A DNA stretch of 64,000 nucleotides from Nocardioides sp. NBC_00368 (GTDB lineage Bacteria; Actinomycetota; Actinomycetes; Propionibacteriales; Nocardioidaceae), in NCBI RefSeq assembly GCF_036090055.1, contig NZ_CP107970.1, positions 4,671,001-4,735,000 of the forward strand, in the 5' to 3' direction. This document shows, piece after piece, positions 34,691 through 42,416 of this stretch (the stretch's first letter is position 1; every line of letters starts with the position of its first letter). The translations under genes were made by a program, and so were the position numbers. A model generated the notes under the pieces. It saw nothing but the letters and a program-made list of their open reading frames with translations, ran no database searches and was not told where the DNA came from.

Positions 34691-35808
34691 AGGATGCCGA
34701 TCAGGGTCTCGACGACCTGGTCGACCTGGTCGTCGGTCAGGTCGGGGTACAGCGGCAGGGAGAGCTCCTCGGCGTAGAACGCCTCCGCGTTCGGGCACAT
34801 CCCGCGCCGGTAGCCCAGGTCGGCGTAGACCGGGTGCCAGTAGACCGGGATGTAGTTGACCTGTACGCCGATGCCGGATGCCCGCATCTTCTCGAAGACC
34901 TCGCGCCGGCGGTCCTCGAGGATGCGCACCGGATAGAGGTGCCAGGCCGGATCGACGCCCTCGCGCCGGACCGGCAGCCGCAGCCCGTCCACGCCGGCGA
35001 GCGCGGCGTTGTAGCGGGCGGTGATCTCCGCCCGCCGCTGCTTGAACCCGGCCAGCCGCGCGAGCTGGGAGAGGCCGAAGGCGCACTGCAGATCGGTGAG
35101 CCGGTAGTTGAGCCCGAACTCGTGGACCTCCTGGTGCCATGGCCCCTCGTCCTCGATCCGGAACCGGTCGGCGTCACGCATCAGCCCCACGAAGTGGAAC
35201 TCGTGGGCCCGCTGCGCGATCGCGGCGTCCTTGGCGACGACGGCGCCGCCCTCGCCGGTGGTGAGGTTCTTGGTCGGGAAGAACGAGAGCGTGGTCAGGT
35301 CGGCGAGGTCGCCGACCGGACGCCCACCGGACGAGCCACCGATCGAGTGGGCCGCGTCGGCCAGCGTCAGCGCACCGACCCGGTCGGCGATCGGCTGCAG
35401 CGCGGCGTAGTCGGCCGGATGGCCGGCGTAGTCGACGGCAGCGACGACCTTGGTGCTGTCGGTGACGAGGGCGTCGACGGCTGCTGGGTCGATCAGCGCT
35501 GTGTCCGGATCGACGTCGGCGAAGACGACCTTCGCGCCGAGCAGCGAGGCTCCCGATGCGGTCGCGACGAACGTCATCGGCGTGGTGACGACCTCGTCGC
35601 CGGCACCGACTCCGGCGGCCGCGTAGGCGATGTGGAGCGCGGCGGTGCCGGAGGTGCACGAGATCGCCCGGTGTCCACCGACCAGGTCGGAGAGCGCCTG
35701 CTCGAACGCGGCGACGGTCGGTCCGGTGGTGAGCCAGTCGCCGCGCAGGATCGCCGTGACTGCCTCGATGTCCTCCTCGGAGACCGATTGGCGGCCGTAC
35801 GGAAGCAT
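34687..35808 (-). CDS. pseC: UDP-4-amino-4,6-dideoxy-N-acetyl-beta-L-altrosamine transaminase
   Basis: A 373-residue PLP enzyme of the DegT/DnrJ/EryC1 family. The start LPYGRQSVSEEDIEAV is characteristic of PseC; the PLP lysine is Lys180 in FFPTKNLTTGEGG. It aminates C4 of the PseB product. ATG 35808 follows the pseB stop by 2 bp. The larger open frame to 36207 is inside pseB and is ignored. Confidence 0.93.
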   Translation of the reverse strand: MLPYGRQSVSEEDIEAVTAILRGDWLTTGPTVAAFEQALSDLVGGHRAISCTSGTAALHIAYAAAGVGAGDEVVTTPMTFVATASGASLLGAKVVFADVDPDTALIDPAAVDALVTDSTKVVAAVDYAGHPADYAALQPIADRVGALTLADAAHSIGGSSGGRPVGDLADLTTLSFFPTKNLTTGEGGAVVAKDAAIAQRAHEFHFVGLMRDADRFRIEDEGPWHQEVHEFGLNYRLTDLQCAFGLSQLARLAGFKQRRAEITARYNAALAGVDGLRLPVRREGVDPAWHLYPVRILEDRRREVFEKMRASGIGVQVNYIPVYWHPVYADLGYRRGMCPNAEAFYAEELSLPLYPDLTDDQVDQVVETLIGIL

Positions 35809-35810
35809 GC

Positions 35811-36839
35811 TCAGACCCCTGACTCCAGAACCGTGCGGAGGTCGTCGGCGTCGTACCAGATGTCGTTCTTGTCCGAGGCGCAGTGGAAGCCGTCCGGAAC
35901 CGGCACGGCGTCCATGATCGGCTTGTAGCCCCACTGCGGGTTCTCGGGCTCGATCACGTAGTACTTCCCGTCGTGGATGCTGACCGCGCGGCGGCCCTCC
36001 TCCGGGCTGATCATCTCCTCGTGGAGCTTCTCGCCGGGGCGGAGGCCGATGTCGACGAAGGTCGCGTCGGGTGCGACCGCCTTCGCCAGGTCGACGACCT
36101 TGTGGGAGGGGATGTGCGGGACGAGCAGCTCGCCGCCCTGCATGAGCTCGAAGGTGTCGAGCACCATCTGCACCGCCTGCGGCAGCGTGATCAGGAACCG
36201 GGTGCACCGCATGTCGGTGATCCCGAGCGGCTCACCGCGCTCGGCCATCGCCTTCCACTTCGGGATGATCGAGCCGCGCGAGCCGGTCACGTTGCCGTAG
36301 CGCACCACGGAGAACCGGGTCTCGTAGGAGGCGGCGTAGTTGTTGCCGAGGATGAAGATCTTGTCGGCCGTCAGCTTGGTCGCGCCGTAGAGGTTGATCG
36401 GCGAGGAGGCCTTGTCGGTGGAGAGGGCGACGACCTTCTTGACGCCGGCGTCGATCGAGGCCTCGACGACGTTCTGCGAACCCAGCACGTTGGTCTTGAT
36501 GAACTCGAAGGGGTTGTACTCCCCGGTGTCGACCTGCTTGAGCGCCGCGGCGTGGACGACGTAGTCGACGTCGTGGAGCGCGCGGTGCAGGCGGTCGCGA
36601 TCGCGGATGTCTCCGATGAACCAGCGAAGCCGCGGGTCGTTGCCGAACAGCTGCCGGCACTCGTACTGCTTGAGCTCGTCGCGTGAGAAGACGATCACGC
36701 GCCTCGGGTTGAGGTTGTCGAGGACATGTCGGATGAACGCCTTTCCGAACGAGCCGGTCCCGCCGGTGACCAGGATGCTGGCGCCATCGAGAGGATGGTC
36801 GGCGGGGGACTCTCGGACTTCCGAATTCGGCACGGTCAC
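35811..36839 (-). CDS. pseB: UDP-N-acetylglucosamine 4,6-dehydratase (inverting)
   Basis: A 342-residue SDR that starts pseudaminic acid synthesis by 4,6-dehydrating and 5-epimerising UDP-GlcNAc. The NAD loop GGTGSFG is at 26-32; LSTDKASSPINLYGATK contains the characteristic Lys and Tyr-x3-Lys residues of PseB/FlaA1 enzymes, and RPGEKLHEEMIS lies near the end. GTG 36839 is chosen; ATG 36866 would add nine residues. First gene of the pseB-pseC-spsF operon. Confidence 0.93.
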   Translation of the reverse strand: MTVPNSEVRESPADHPLDGASILVTGGTGSFGKAFIRHVLDNLNPRRVIVFSRDELKQYECRQLFGNDPRLRWFIGDIRDRDRLHRALHDVDYVVHAAALKQVDTGEYNPFEFIKTNVLGSQNVVEASIDAGVKKVVALSTDKASSPINLYGATKLTADKIFILGNNYAASYETRFSVVRYGNVTGSRGSIIPKWKAMAERGEPLGITDMRCTRFLITLPQAVQMVLDTFELMQGGELLVPHIPSHKVVDLAKAVAPDATFVDIGLRPGEKLHEEMISPEEGRRAVSIHDGKYYVIEPENPQWGYKPIMDAVPVPDGFHCASDKNDIWYDADDLRTVLESGV

Positions 36840-36947
36840 AGGGATGCTCTCTAGTCTGGGCCTCATCTGCTGCGCCAACGATACGGCGCGCAAAAGGTGA
36901 CATATGCCGTTCGCCAGAAACGGACGGATCCGGGAGGTTGCGCAGAC

Positions 36948-38006
36948 ATGTCCATGGGATCGCCCGACGACGGACGTCTCCGGGTGGCGATGGTGTGCGA
37001 CGCCGGCCCCGAGGTCGGGATCGGGCATGTCATGCGGTGCCTGGCGCTCGGGGAGGAGCTCGTCGCGCGCGGAGTGCCTGTCGTGGTGGTCGCCGACCTC
37101 GACCGGGTGCCCTGGGCGGCCGAGCAGGTGCGGCGGCGCGGGATCGAGATCGCGTCGCCGGGGCCGGGCGATCTCGCGGACGTCCTCGCCCGCATCGAGC
37201 CGTCGTCGGTGGTCGTGGACTCCTACCTCCTTCCGGCATCGGTCTACGCCGAGCTGCGGGAACGCTGGCCGCTGCTGGCGCTCACCGACGGCGATCCCGG
37301 GGACCGGGTCGCCGACCTGTACCTGGACCAGAACCTCGGCGCGGAGGCCTCCGCGTGGGTCCTCCCCGAGGGAGCCCGGCATCTCGGTGGACTCGACTAC
37401 GCCCAGCAGCGACGCGACATCGTCCGGCAGCGTCCGAGCGCGCCCAAGGCCGCCGCCGACGAGCACACTCCGCTGCGGGTGCTGGCGTTCTTCGGTGGCA
37501 CGGACGCCTTCGGGGTCTCCCCGCGGGTCGTCCGCCTGGTCGTGCGAACCGGGATCGCCGTGGAGCTGACCGCCATCGCGGCCACCCCTGAGCTCGCCGA
37601 GGAGATCGCCGGCATCGTGCCGGCGCCGGGTCAGGCGATCCACGTGATCGGGCCGACCGACGTCCTGGCCGAGCTCGTCTCCGACGCGGACGTGGTGCTC
37701 AGCGCCGCCGGCACCTCGGCCTGGGAGCTCTTCTGCATCGGCGCGGCGGTCGGGTTCGTCTGCGTCGCCGACAACCAGCGGGACGCGTACGTCCGGATGG
37801 ACGAGGACCGGCTGGCCGTCGGGATCGCCACCCTGGCCGAGCTCGACGGCGACCCTGAGGTGGCCGTGGCCCGGATGCGTGACCTGCTGGGGGACGTACG
37901 CCTCCGGGAGCGGTTGCGCGCCGCCTGCTGGGCCACGGTCGACGGCCGAGGGCCGGCGCGCGTCGCCGACGCGCTCCTGGCCCTCGACCGGGTCAGAGCG
38001 ATCTAG
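36948..38006 (+). CDS. pseG: UDP-2,4-diacetamido-2,4,6-trideoxy-beta-L-altropyranose hydrolase
   Basis: A 352-residue GT-B-fold hydrolase that removes UDP from the diacetamido-trideoxy sugar. GIGHVMRCLAL contains the catalytic histidine (His27), and FFGGTDAFG plus LSAAGTSAWEL bind the nucleotide, as in PseG. ATG 36948 has GGGAGG upstream. It is transcribed opposite to the other pse genes: divergent from pseB with a 108-bp gap and converging on pseI with a 4-bp overlap. Confidence 0.92.
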   Translation: MSMGSPDDGRLRVAMVCDAGPEVGIGHVMRCLALGEELVARGVPVVVVADLDRVPWAAEQVRRRGIEIASPGPGDLADVLARIEPSSVVVDSYLLPASVYAELRERWPLLALTDGDPGDRVADLYLDQNLGAEASAWVLPEGARHLGGLDYAQQRRDIVRQRPSAPKAAADEHTPLRVLAFFGGTDAFGVSPRVVRLVVRTGIAVELTAIAATPELAEEIAGIVPAPGQAIHVIGPTDVLAELVSDADVVLSAAGTSAWELFCIGAAVGFVCVADNQRDAYVRMDEDRLAVGIATLAELDGDPEVAVARMRDLLGDVRLRERLRAACWATVDGRGPARVADALLALDRVRAI

Positions 38007-39058
38007 ACCAGGTCCCAGCTGAGCGGGGTGCCGGCCGGGACGTCCTGGGTGAAGGTGCGCCCGACGACGATGTCCACGTCGGCCGGCGGCAGCCCGTCGG
38101 CAGGGCGGACGGAGCGTACGTTGTCCGGTCCGACCTTCTCCCCGGCGCGTACGTCGCGGGTGACGAAGAGCGAACGACGGAACCGCAGGCCCTCGCGCTC
38201 GGCCGACTTCGGGCCGATCCGGGCCTCGCCGAGCGCCTGCCACGCGATCCTGGTCTCGCTGACCAGGGAGGCGAACTCGTGCGGCTCCAGGGAGAAGTCG
38301 GAGTCGACGGCGCCGTCCTCGCGCGAGAGCGTGATGTGCTTCTCGATCACACAGGCGCCGAGCGCGACGGCCGCGACCGAGGCGCCGATACCGAGCGTGT
38401 GGTCGGAGAGGCCGACGGCGACGTCGAGCCCGTCGCGCAGCACCGGGATCCCGCGGAGGTTGGACGCCTCCGGAGGAGCCGGGTAGGACGCCGTGCAGGC
38501 CAGCACGACGAGGTCGTCGTTGCCGGTCGCCCGTGCCGTACGCACCGCCGCGTCGATCTCGGCGAGCGTCGCGGTGCCGGTGGAGATGATCATCGGCAGC
38601 CCGGTCTCGGCGATCGACCGGACCAGCGGCAGGTCGGTGATCTCGGAGGAGGCCGACTTCAGCATCGGGACGCCGAGGCCGACCAGGAAGTCGACCGCGG
38701 TCGGGTCGAAGGCGGCGGAGAAGGGGACCATGCCGAGCTCGGCGGCCAGCGCGAAGATCGGCTCGTGCCACGCCCACGGGGTGTGCGCCTCCTCGTAGAG
38801 CTCGTGGAGGCGGCGGTTGGGCCAGAGCGGATGGTCGGCCGAGAGCCGGAACGCGGGGGTGTCGACGTCCAGGGTGATGGTGTCGGCGGTGTAGGTCTGG
38901 ATCTTGAGCGCGTGCGCGCCTGCCTCGCCCGCGGCGCGGACGATGTCGAGCGCCCGCTCCAGGTCGCCACCGTGGTTGCCGGACATCTCCGCGATCACGA
39001 ACGGCTCGTGCCCGGGACCGATCAGGCGGTCTCCCACGGCGATCTCGTGGTGGGTCAT
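38003..39058 (-). CDS. pseI: Pseudaminic acid synthase
   Basis: A 351-residue NeuB-family enzyme condensing the 6-deoxy-diacetamido sugar with phosphoenolpyruvate. The TIM-barrel part (1 to about 285) starts with FVIAEMSGNHGG and includes KIQTYTADT, LKSASSEITD and the VIEKHITLSR signature; the C-terminal 60 or so residues form an SAF (antifreeze-like) domain. EMSGNH matches PseI-type motifs. ATG 39058 overlaps the pseH stop by one base (TGATG). Confidence 0.93.
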   Translation of the reverse strand: MTHHEIAVGDRLIGPGHEPFVIAEMSGNHGGDLERALDIVRAAGEAGAHALKIQTYTADTITLDVDTPAFRLSADHPLWPNRRLHELYEEAHTPWAWHEPIFALAAELGMVPFSAAFDPTAVDFLVGLGVPMLKSASSEITDLPLVRSIAETGLPMIISTGTATLAEIDAAVRTARATGNDDLVVLACTASYPAPPEASNLRGIPVLRDGLDVAVGLSDHTLGIGASVAAVALGACVIEKHITLSREDGAVDSDFSLEPHEFASLVSETRIAWQALGEARIGPKSAEREGLRFRRSLFVTRDVRAGEKVGPDNVRSVRPADGLPPADVDIVVGRTFTQDVPAGTPLSWDLV

Positions 39059-39594
39059 CACTGCTCCTTGCCGGAACGTCGGGTCGGTCGGTCGTCGCGG
39101 TGCAGGCGGACCGGGATGGCGGTCACCACGCCGCCGTCGACGGTCTGATCGTAGGGCTCGCCCTCGGTGAACCCGAGCCGGCGGTTCATGGCGCGGACGG
39201 ACTCGTTGTGGGGGAGCACCTCGCCCTCGAGGAGGTCGATGTCGAGGCCGTCGGGCTCCGGGGCGAAGGCGTACGCCACGGCCTCCCGCATCACCTTGGT
39301 CCACGCCAGCAGCGCGGTGCCGTCGGCGGTGGTGCCGTCGTGGTCGAGGTAGAAGCCCCAGGAGGCCGACCGGGCGACGGGATCGTGGTCGAAGAAGGTC
39401 ACCACCCCGAGCGGGCGGGAGGCGTACTCGAACATCAGCACCCGCCGGGTCGGGTCCTGGGTGACCCGCGACCACCAGGCGGCGTGCTCCTCGGCGGTGA
39501 TCACATGCTGGTTGATGCTCACCGACCGGTTCGCCTCCTGGTTGCGCCACGCCAGCATGTTCGGCAGGTCGGTGTCGGTCGCCCGTCTCAACAT
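39058..39594 (-). CDS. pseH: UDP-4-amino-4,6-dideoxy-N-acetyl-beta-L-altrosamine N-acetyltransferase
   Basis: A 178-residue GNAT enzyme in the PseH position, starting MLRRATDTDLPNMLAWRN and containing HNESVRAMNRRLGF near the C-terminus. PseH acetylates N4 of the aminosugar made by PseC. GAGGAGA three bases before ATG 39594 fixes the start. It leads the pseH-pseI operon and is divergent from the acyl carrier protein gene. If a different acyl donor is used, the adjacent ACP genes would be the obvious source. Confidence 0.88.
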   Translation of the reverse strand: MLRRATDTDLPNMLAWRNQEANRSVSINQHVITAEEHAAWWSRVTQDPTRRVLMFEYASRPLGVVTFFDHDPVARSASWGFYLDHDGTTADGTALLAWTKVMREAVAYAFAPEPDGLDIDLLEGEVLPHNESVRAMNRRLGFTEGEPYDQTVDGGVVTAIPVRLHRDDRPTRRSGKEQ

Positions 39595-39646
39595 CGGTCT
39601 CCTCAGACGTCGGGGGATGCGCCCTGACGTTATATGGTCCGAGGCC

Positions 39647-39898
39647 ATGGAGACTCTTGACCGACCGGCGGTCCGCAAGCTCATGGGCGAGGTGCTGGCC
39701 GTGCAGGGAAAGACCCTGCCCGCCGACGACACCGCGAAGCTGGCCGACATCGGCTTCCGCTCCCTCGACTTCTCCGAGCTCGCGCTCCGGGTCGAGGACG
39801 AGATCGGCGACGAGCTCAACTTCGAGGCGGCCGGACTCCGCTCGATCGAGACCATCGCAGACGTGCTCGACCTGCTCGTGGAGATCCAGGAGCAGTGA
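39647..39898 (+). CDS. Acyl carrier protein
   Basis: An 83-residue acidic helical protein with the phosphopantetheine-attachment serine Ser39 in IGFRSLDFSEL. The usual Asp before the serine is Arg, as in some stand-alone carrier proteins of secondary pathways. ATG 39647 has GAGG just upstream; ATG 39617 is a longer alternative. It is the first of four tightly linked plus-strand genes (ACP, ligase, SDR, PPTase-like) placed among pseudaminate genes. Confidence 0.9.
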   Translation: METLDRPAVRKLMGEVLAVQGKTLPADDTAKLADIGFRSLDFSELALRVEDEIGDELNFEAAGLRSIETIADVLDLLVEIQEQ

Positions 39899-41127
39899 TC
39901 GCCGACAACCTCGTCGTCGACGCCCGGACGGGGATGCGTACGACCTGGGGTGAGCTCGTCCGGCAGGCTGCCCCGCGACCGGCGCCGACGGCCCACGTGG
40001 TGGCGCACAGCGTCGACGCGCTGCCCGCGGTCGCTGCGCTGGAGGACGGCGGTGAGCTGCTCGTCGTGGCCGCCGGACGGGTCGACGAGGCGCTGGCCGA
40101 TGAGCTGCGTGGGGCGGGGTTCGACCTGGTCGCCGGGGACGACGTCCAGGTGGCGACGAGTCACCGCGCGGCCGAGGACGGCCGGGTCTGGCTGCTCACC
40201 TCCGGGTCCACCGGCCGGCCCAAGCGGGTCGGCCACACCCTGGCGTCGCTCTCGACGGTGACCGGCGAGCTGGCTCCGCGCACCTGGCTGTGCCCCTACT
40301 CGCCCGGCACCTACGCCTGGTGGCAGGTGATCACCCTGGGCCTGGGCGTGCCCGCCCAGGACCTGGTGCTGGTCGACCCGGCCGACCCGGCCGCTCTGGA
40401 CGACTGGGTGGTGCCCGCGCTCGAGCACGGCGTCACCGCGGTGTCCGGGACCCCGACGTTCTGGCGGCGCACGCTGATGCGCCACGGCGCCGAGCTGAGC
40501 AGGCTTCCGCTCGAGCAGGTCACGCTCGGTGGCGAGCCGGTCGACCAGGCGGTGCTGTCGCAGCTCGCCGAGGTCTTCCCGGACGCACGGGTCTCCTGGA
40601 TCTATGCCTCGTCCGAGGTCGGCGCCTCGATCGTCGTCCACGACGGCCGAGCCGGGTTCCCGGAGGAGTGGCTCGACCGGGACGTCCCCGGCCGGCCCCG
40701 GCTGTCGGTCGTCGACGGTGAGCTGGTGATCACCTCGCCGCACCACGGCGTCGAAGCCTCGGGCACCGAGCTGGCCGGCGCCGTACGCACCGGCGACGCC
40801 GCCCGCATCGAGGACGGCCGGGTCCTGGTGACCGGTCGCCTGGACCGCGACGAGCTCAACGTCGGCGGCTCGAAGGTGTCCGCCGGTGCCGTACGCGACC
40901 TGCTGCAGTCCCACCCCGATGTCGCCTGGGCCTCCGTACGTGGCCGGAAGGCGCCGCTGGTCGGCACCATGGTCGTCGCCGACGTGGTCGCCGACCAGGA
41001 CTCCGACGTCAACGCCGACGACCTGACCCGCTGGGCGGCCGAGCGGCTGCCCGAGTACGCCGTGCCGCGGCGCATCAAGATGCTCGCCGAGATCCCGGCC
41101 AAGGAGACGCTGAAGAGCGATGTCTGA
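39895..41127 (+). CDS. Short AMP-binding acyl/acyl-ACP ligase
   Basis: A 410-residue ANL-superfamily adenylating enzyme. Motifs are LTSGSTGRPKR (ATP phosphate loop), YASSEVG (A5-type), RTGDAARIEDG (A7) and the C-terminal catalytic lysine in KETLKSDV (A10). It is about 100 residues shorter than typical acyl-CoA synthetases, because the N-terminal subdomain is reduced. With its GTGA overlap to the ACP gene, it probably loads a short carboxylic acid onto that ACP. The acid is unknown. Confidence 0.87.
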   Translation: MIADNLVVDARTGMRTTWGELVRQAAPRPAPTAHVVAHSVDALPAVAALEDGGELLVVAAGRVDEALADELRGAGFDLVAGDDVQVATSHRAAEDGRVWLLTSGSTGRPKRVGHTLASLSTVTGELAPRTWLCPYSPGTYAWWQVITLGLGVPAQDLVLVDPADPAALDDWVVPALEHGVTAVSGTPTFWRRTLMRHGAELSRLPLEQVTLGGEPVDQAVLSQLAEVFPDARVSWIYASSEVGASIVVHDGRAGFPEEWLDRDVPGRPRLSVVDGELVITSPHHGVEASGTELAGAVRTGDAARIEDGRVLVTGRLDRDELNVGGSKVSAGAVRDLLQSHPDVAWASVRGRKAPLVGTMVVADVVADQDSDVNADDLTRWAAERLPEYAVPRRIKMLAEIPAKETLKSDV

Positions 41128-41866
41128 TTCCACTCTGTTCCCGCCTGCCTCCGTCGTGCTGGTCTCAGGTGCCTCGCGAGGCCTCGGTCTCGCCATCGTC
41201 GCCGACCTGCTCGAGCGCGGCGTGAAGGTCGCGGCCTTCGCGCGCACGGTGACCCCCGAGCTCGACCAGCTGGCCGAGAAATATCCCGAGGCCACCCACT
41301 TCGGCTCGGTCGACGTGACCGACGAGAAGGCGGCCCAGGCGTTCGTCAAGGAGGTCGAGACGAGGCTCGGCGTCATCGACGGGCTGGTCAACAACGCGGC
41401 GATCGGCCAGGACTCGCTGCACGTGCACACCTCCTCGGACCGCATCGCCCAGATCATCGAGACCAACCTGACCGCGCCCCTGGTGCTGACCCGGTTCGTG
41501 CTGCGCCGCCTGATCGGCAAGGGCCTCAAGGGCCGGGTGGTCAACGTGACCTCGATCTGCGGCCAGCGCGGCTACCAGGGCCTGGTGGCCTACTCGGCCA
41601 CCAAGGGAGGCCTCGACGCGGCGACCCGCTCGCTGGCCCGTGAGCTCGGCGGCCGGGTGCTGGCCAACGCGGTCGCTCCCGGGTTCTTCGCCTCGGAGAT
41701 GTCGGCGGTCCTCGGGGCGAACCAGCTCGAGTCGATCGCGCGGCGTACGCCCTCGGGTGCGATGACCACGCCCGAGGACGTCGTGCCGACCGTGCGGATG
41801 CTGCTGCTCGAGCAGACCAACATCAACGGCCAGTCGATCGTCATCGACGGCGGCGGCTCGATCTGA
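41120..41866 (+). CDS. SDR-family oxidoreductase (FabG-like)
   Basis: A 248-residue classical short-chain dehydrogenase: SGASRGLG cofactor loop, LVNNAAIG, the catalytic serine in VTSICGQ and YSATKGG (Tyr-x3-Lys). The nearest general type is 3-oxoacyl-ACP reductase. Position behind an ACP and an acyl ligase suggests reduction of an ACP-bound 3-oxoacyl group to a 3-hydroxyacyl group. It overlaps the ligase gene by 8 nt and touches the next gene's start. Confidence 0.88.
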   Translation: MSDSTLFPPASVVLVSGASRGLGLAIVADLLERGVKVAAFARTVTPELDQLAEKYPEATHFGSVDVTDEKAAQAFVKEVETRLGVIDGLVNNAAIGQDSLHVHTSSDRIAQIIETNLTAPLVLTRFVLRRLIGKGLKGRVVNVTSICGQRGYQGLVAYSATKGGLDAATRSLARELGGRVLANAVAPGFFASEMSAVLGANQLESIARRTPSGAMTTPEDVVPTVRMLLLEQTNINGQSIVIDGGGSI

Positions 41867-42252
41867 TGCTGCGTGGCCTCCTCAGCGTCGGCAGCGATGC
41901 CGAGCTCGCGGGATATCGCGCTCGCAGCCACCTCCACGACGGCCGGGTGATCGCCTGGACGGGCTCCTACGACGTCCCGGTGGCGGTCGACGGCGAGGTG
42001 GAGCGTACGGTCCCGGCGGCCCTCGCGAGGCGGTTCGGCGTCGATGGGTTCTGGGAGCGATGGACCCGGGCGGAGTGCGTCGCCAAGCTCACCGGCCGCG
42101 GCGTCGTGGACCTGGTGGACCTGATGACCGACGAGCTCCGCACGGGCGGCGGGCCGCCGTCAGGGATGCGCTTGAGCACCCTTCGGATGCCGGGTGGCAT
42201 CGTGGTGTCGGTCGGCCGGCTCGAGGGTGAAGAGCCCGGATTCGGGCGATGA
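41866..42252 (+). CDS. Small 4'-phosphopantetheinyl transferase-like protein
   Basis: A 128-residue protein. The segment FWERWTRAECVAKLTGRG resembles the W-T-x-x-E-x-x-x-K motif of Sfp/AcpS-type PPTases, where the Glu binds Mg and the Lys contacts CoA. The normal N-terminal GxD metal motif is not seen; the start reads LLSVGSDAELAGY, so activity is uncertain. Its ATG shares a base with the SDR stop, placing it in the ACP operon, where it could activate that carrier protein. Confidence 0.6.
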   Translation: MLRGLLSVGSDAELAGYRARSHLHDGRVIAWTGSYDVPVAVDGEVERTVPAALARRFGVDGFWERWTRAECVAKLTGRGVVDLVDLMTDELRTGGGPPSGMRLSTLRMPGGIVVSVGRLEGEEPGFGR

Positions 42253-42416
42253 GGGTGGTCGGGGGCGGTGTTACCGGCGGGTCGTCCGACCGGTCGTGGT
42301 TCCCCGTGGGGTATCGGCCGGAGTGCGGGAGAACGTTCGTCCGCCTGTAACCTCTGGGTTCGATCAGATTCGCGGGGACGTCATTCGGGGCACCCCCGAA
42401 CCGAGAGGGAATGTGC

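Noticed and set aside
35811..38777. Very long minus-strand frame containing pseB
   Set aside because: The part upstream of 36839 is antisense to pseG and has no domain; pseB begins at GTG 36839 or ATG 36866.
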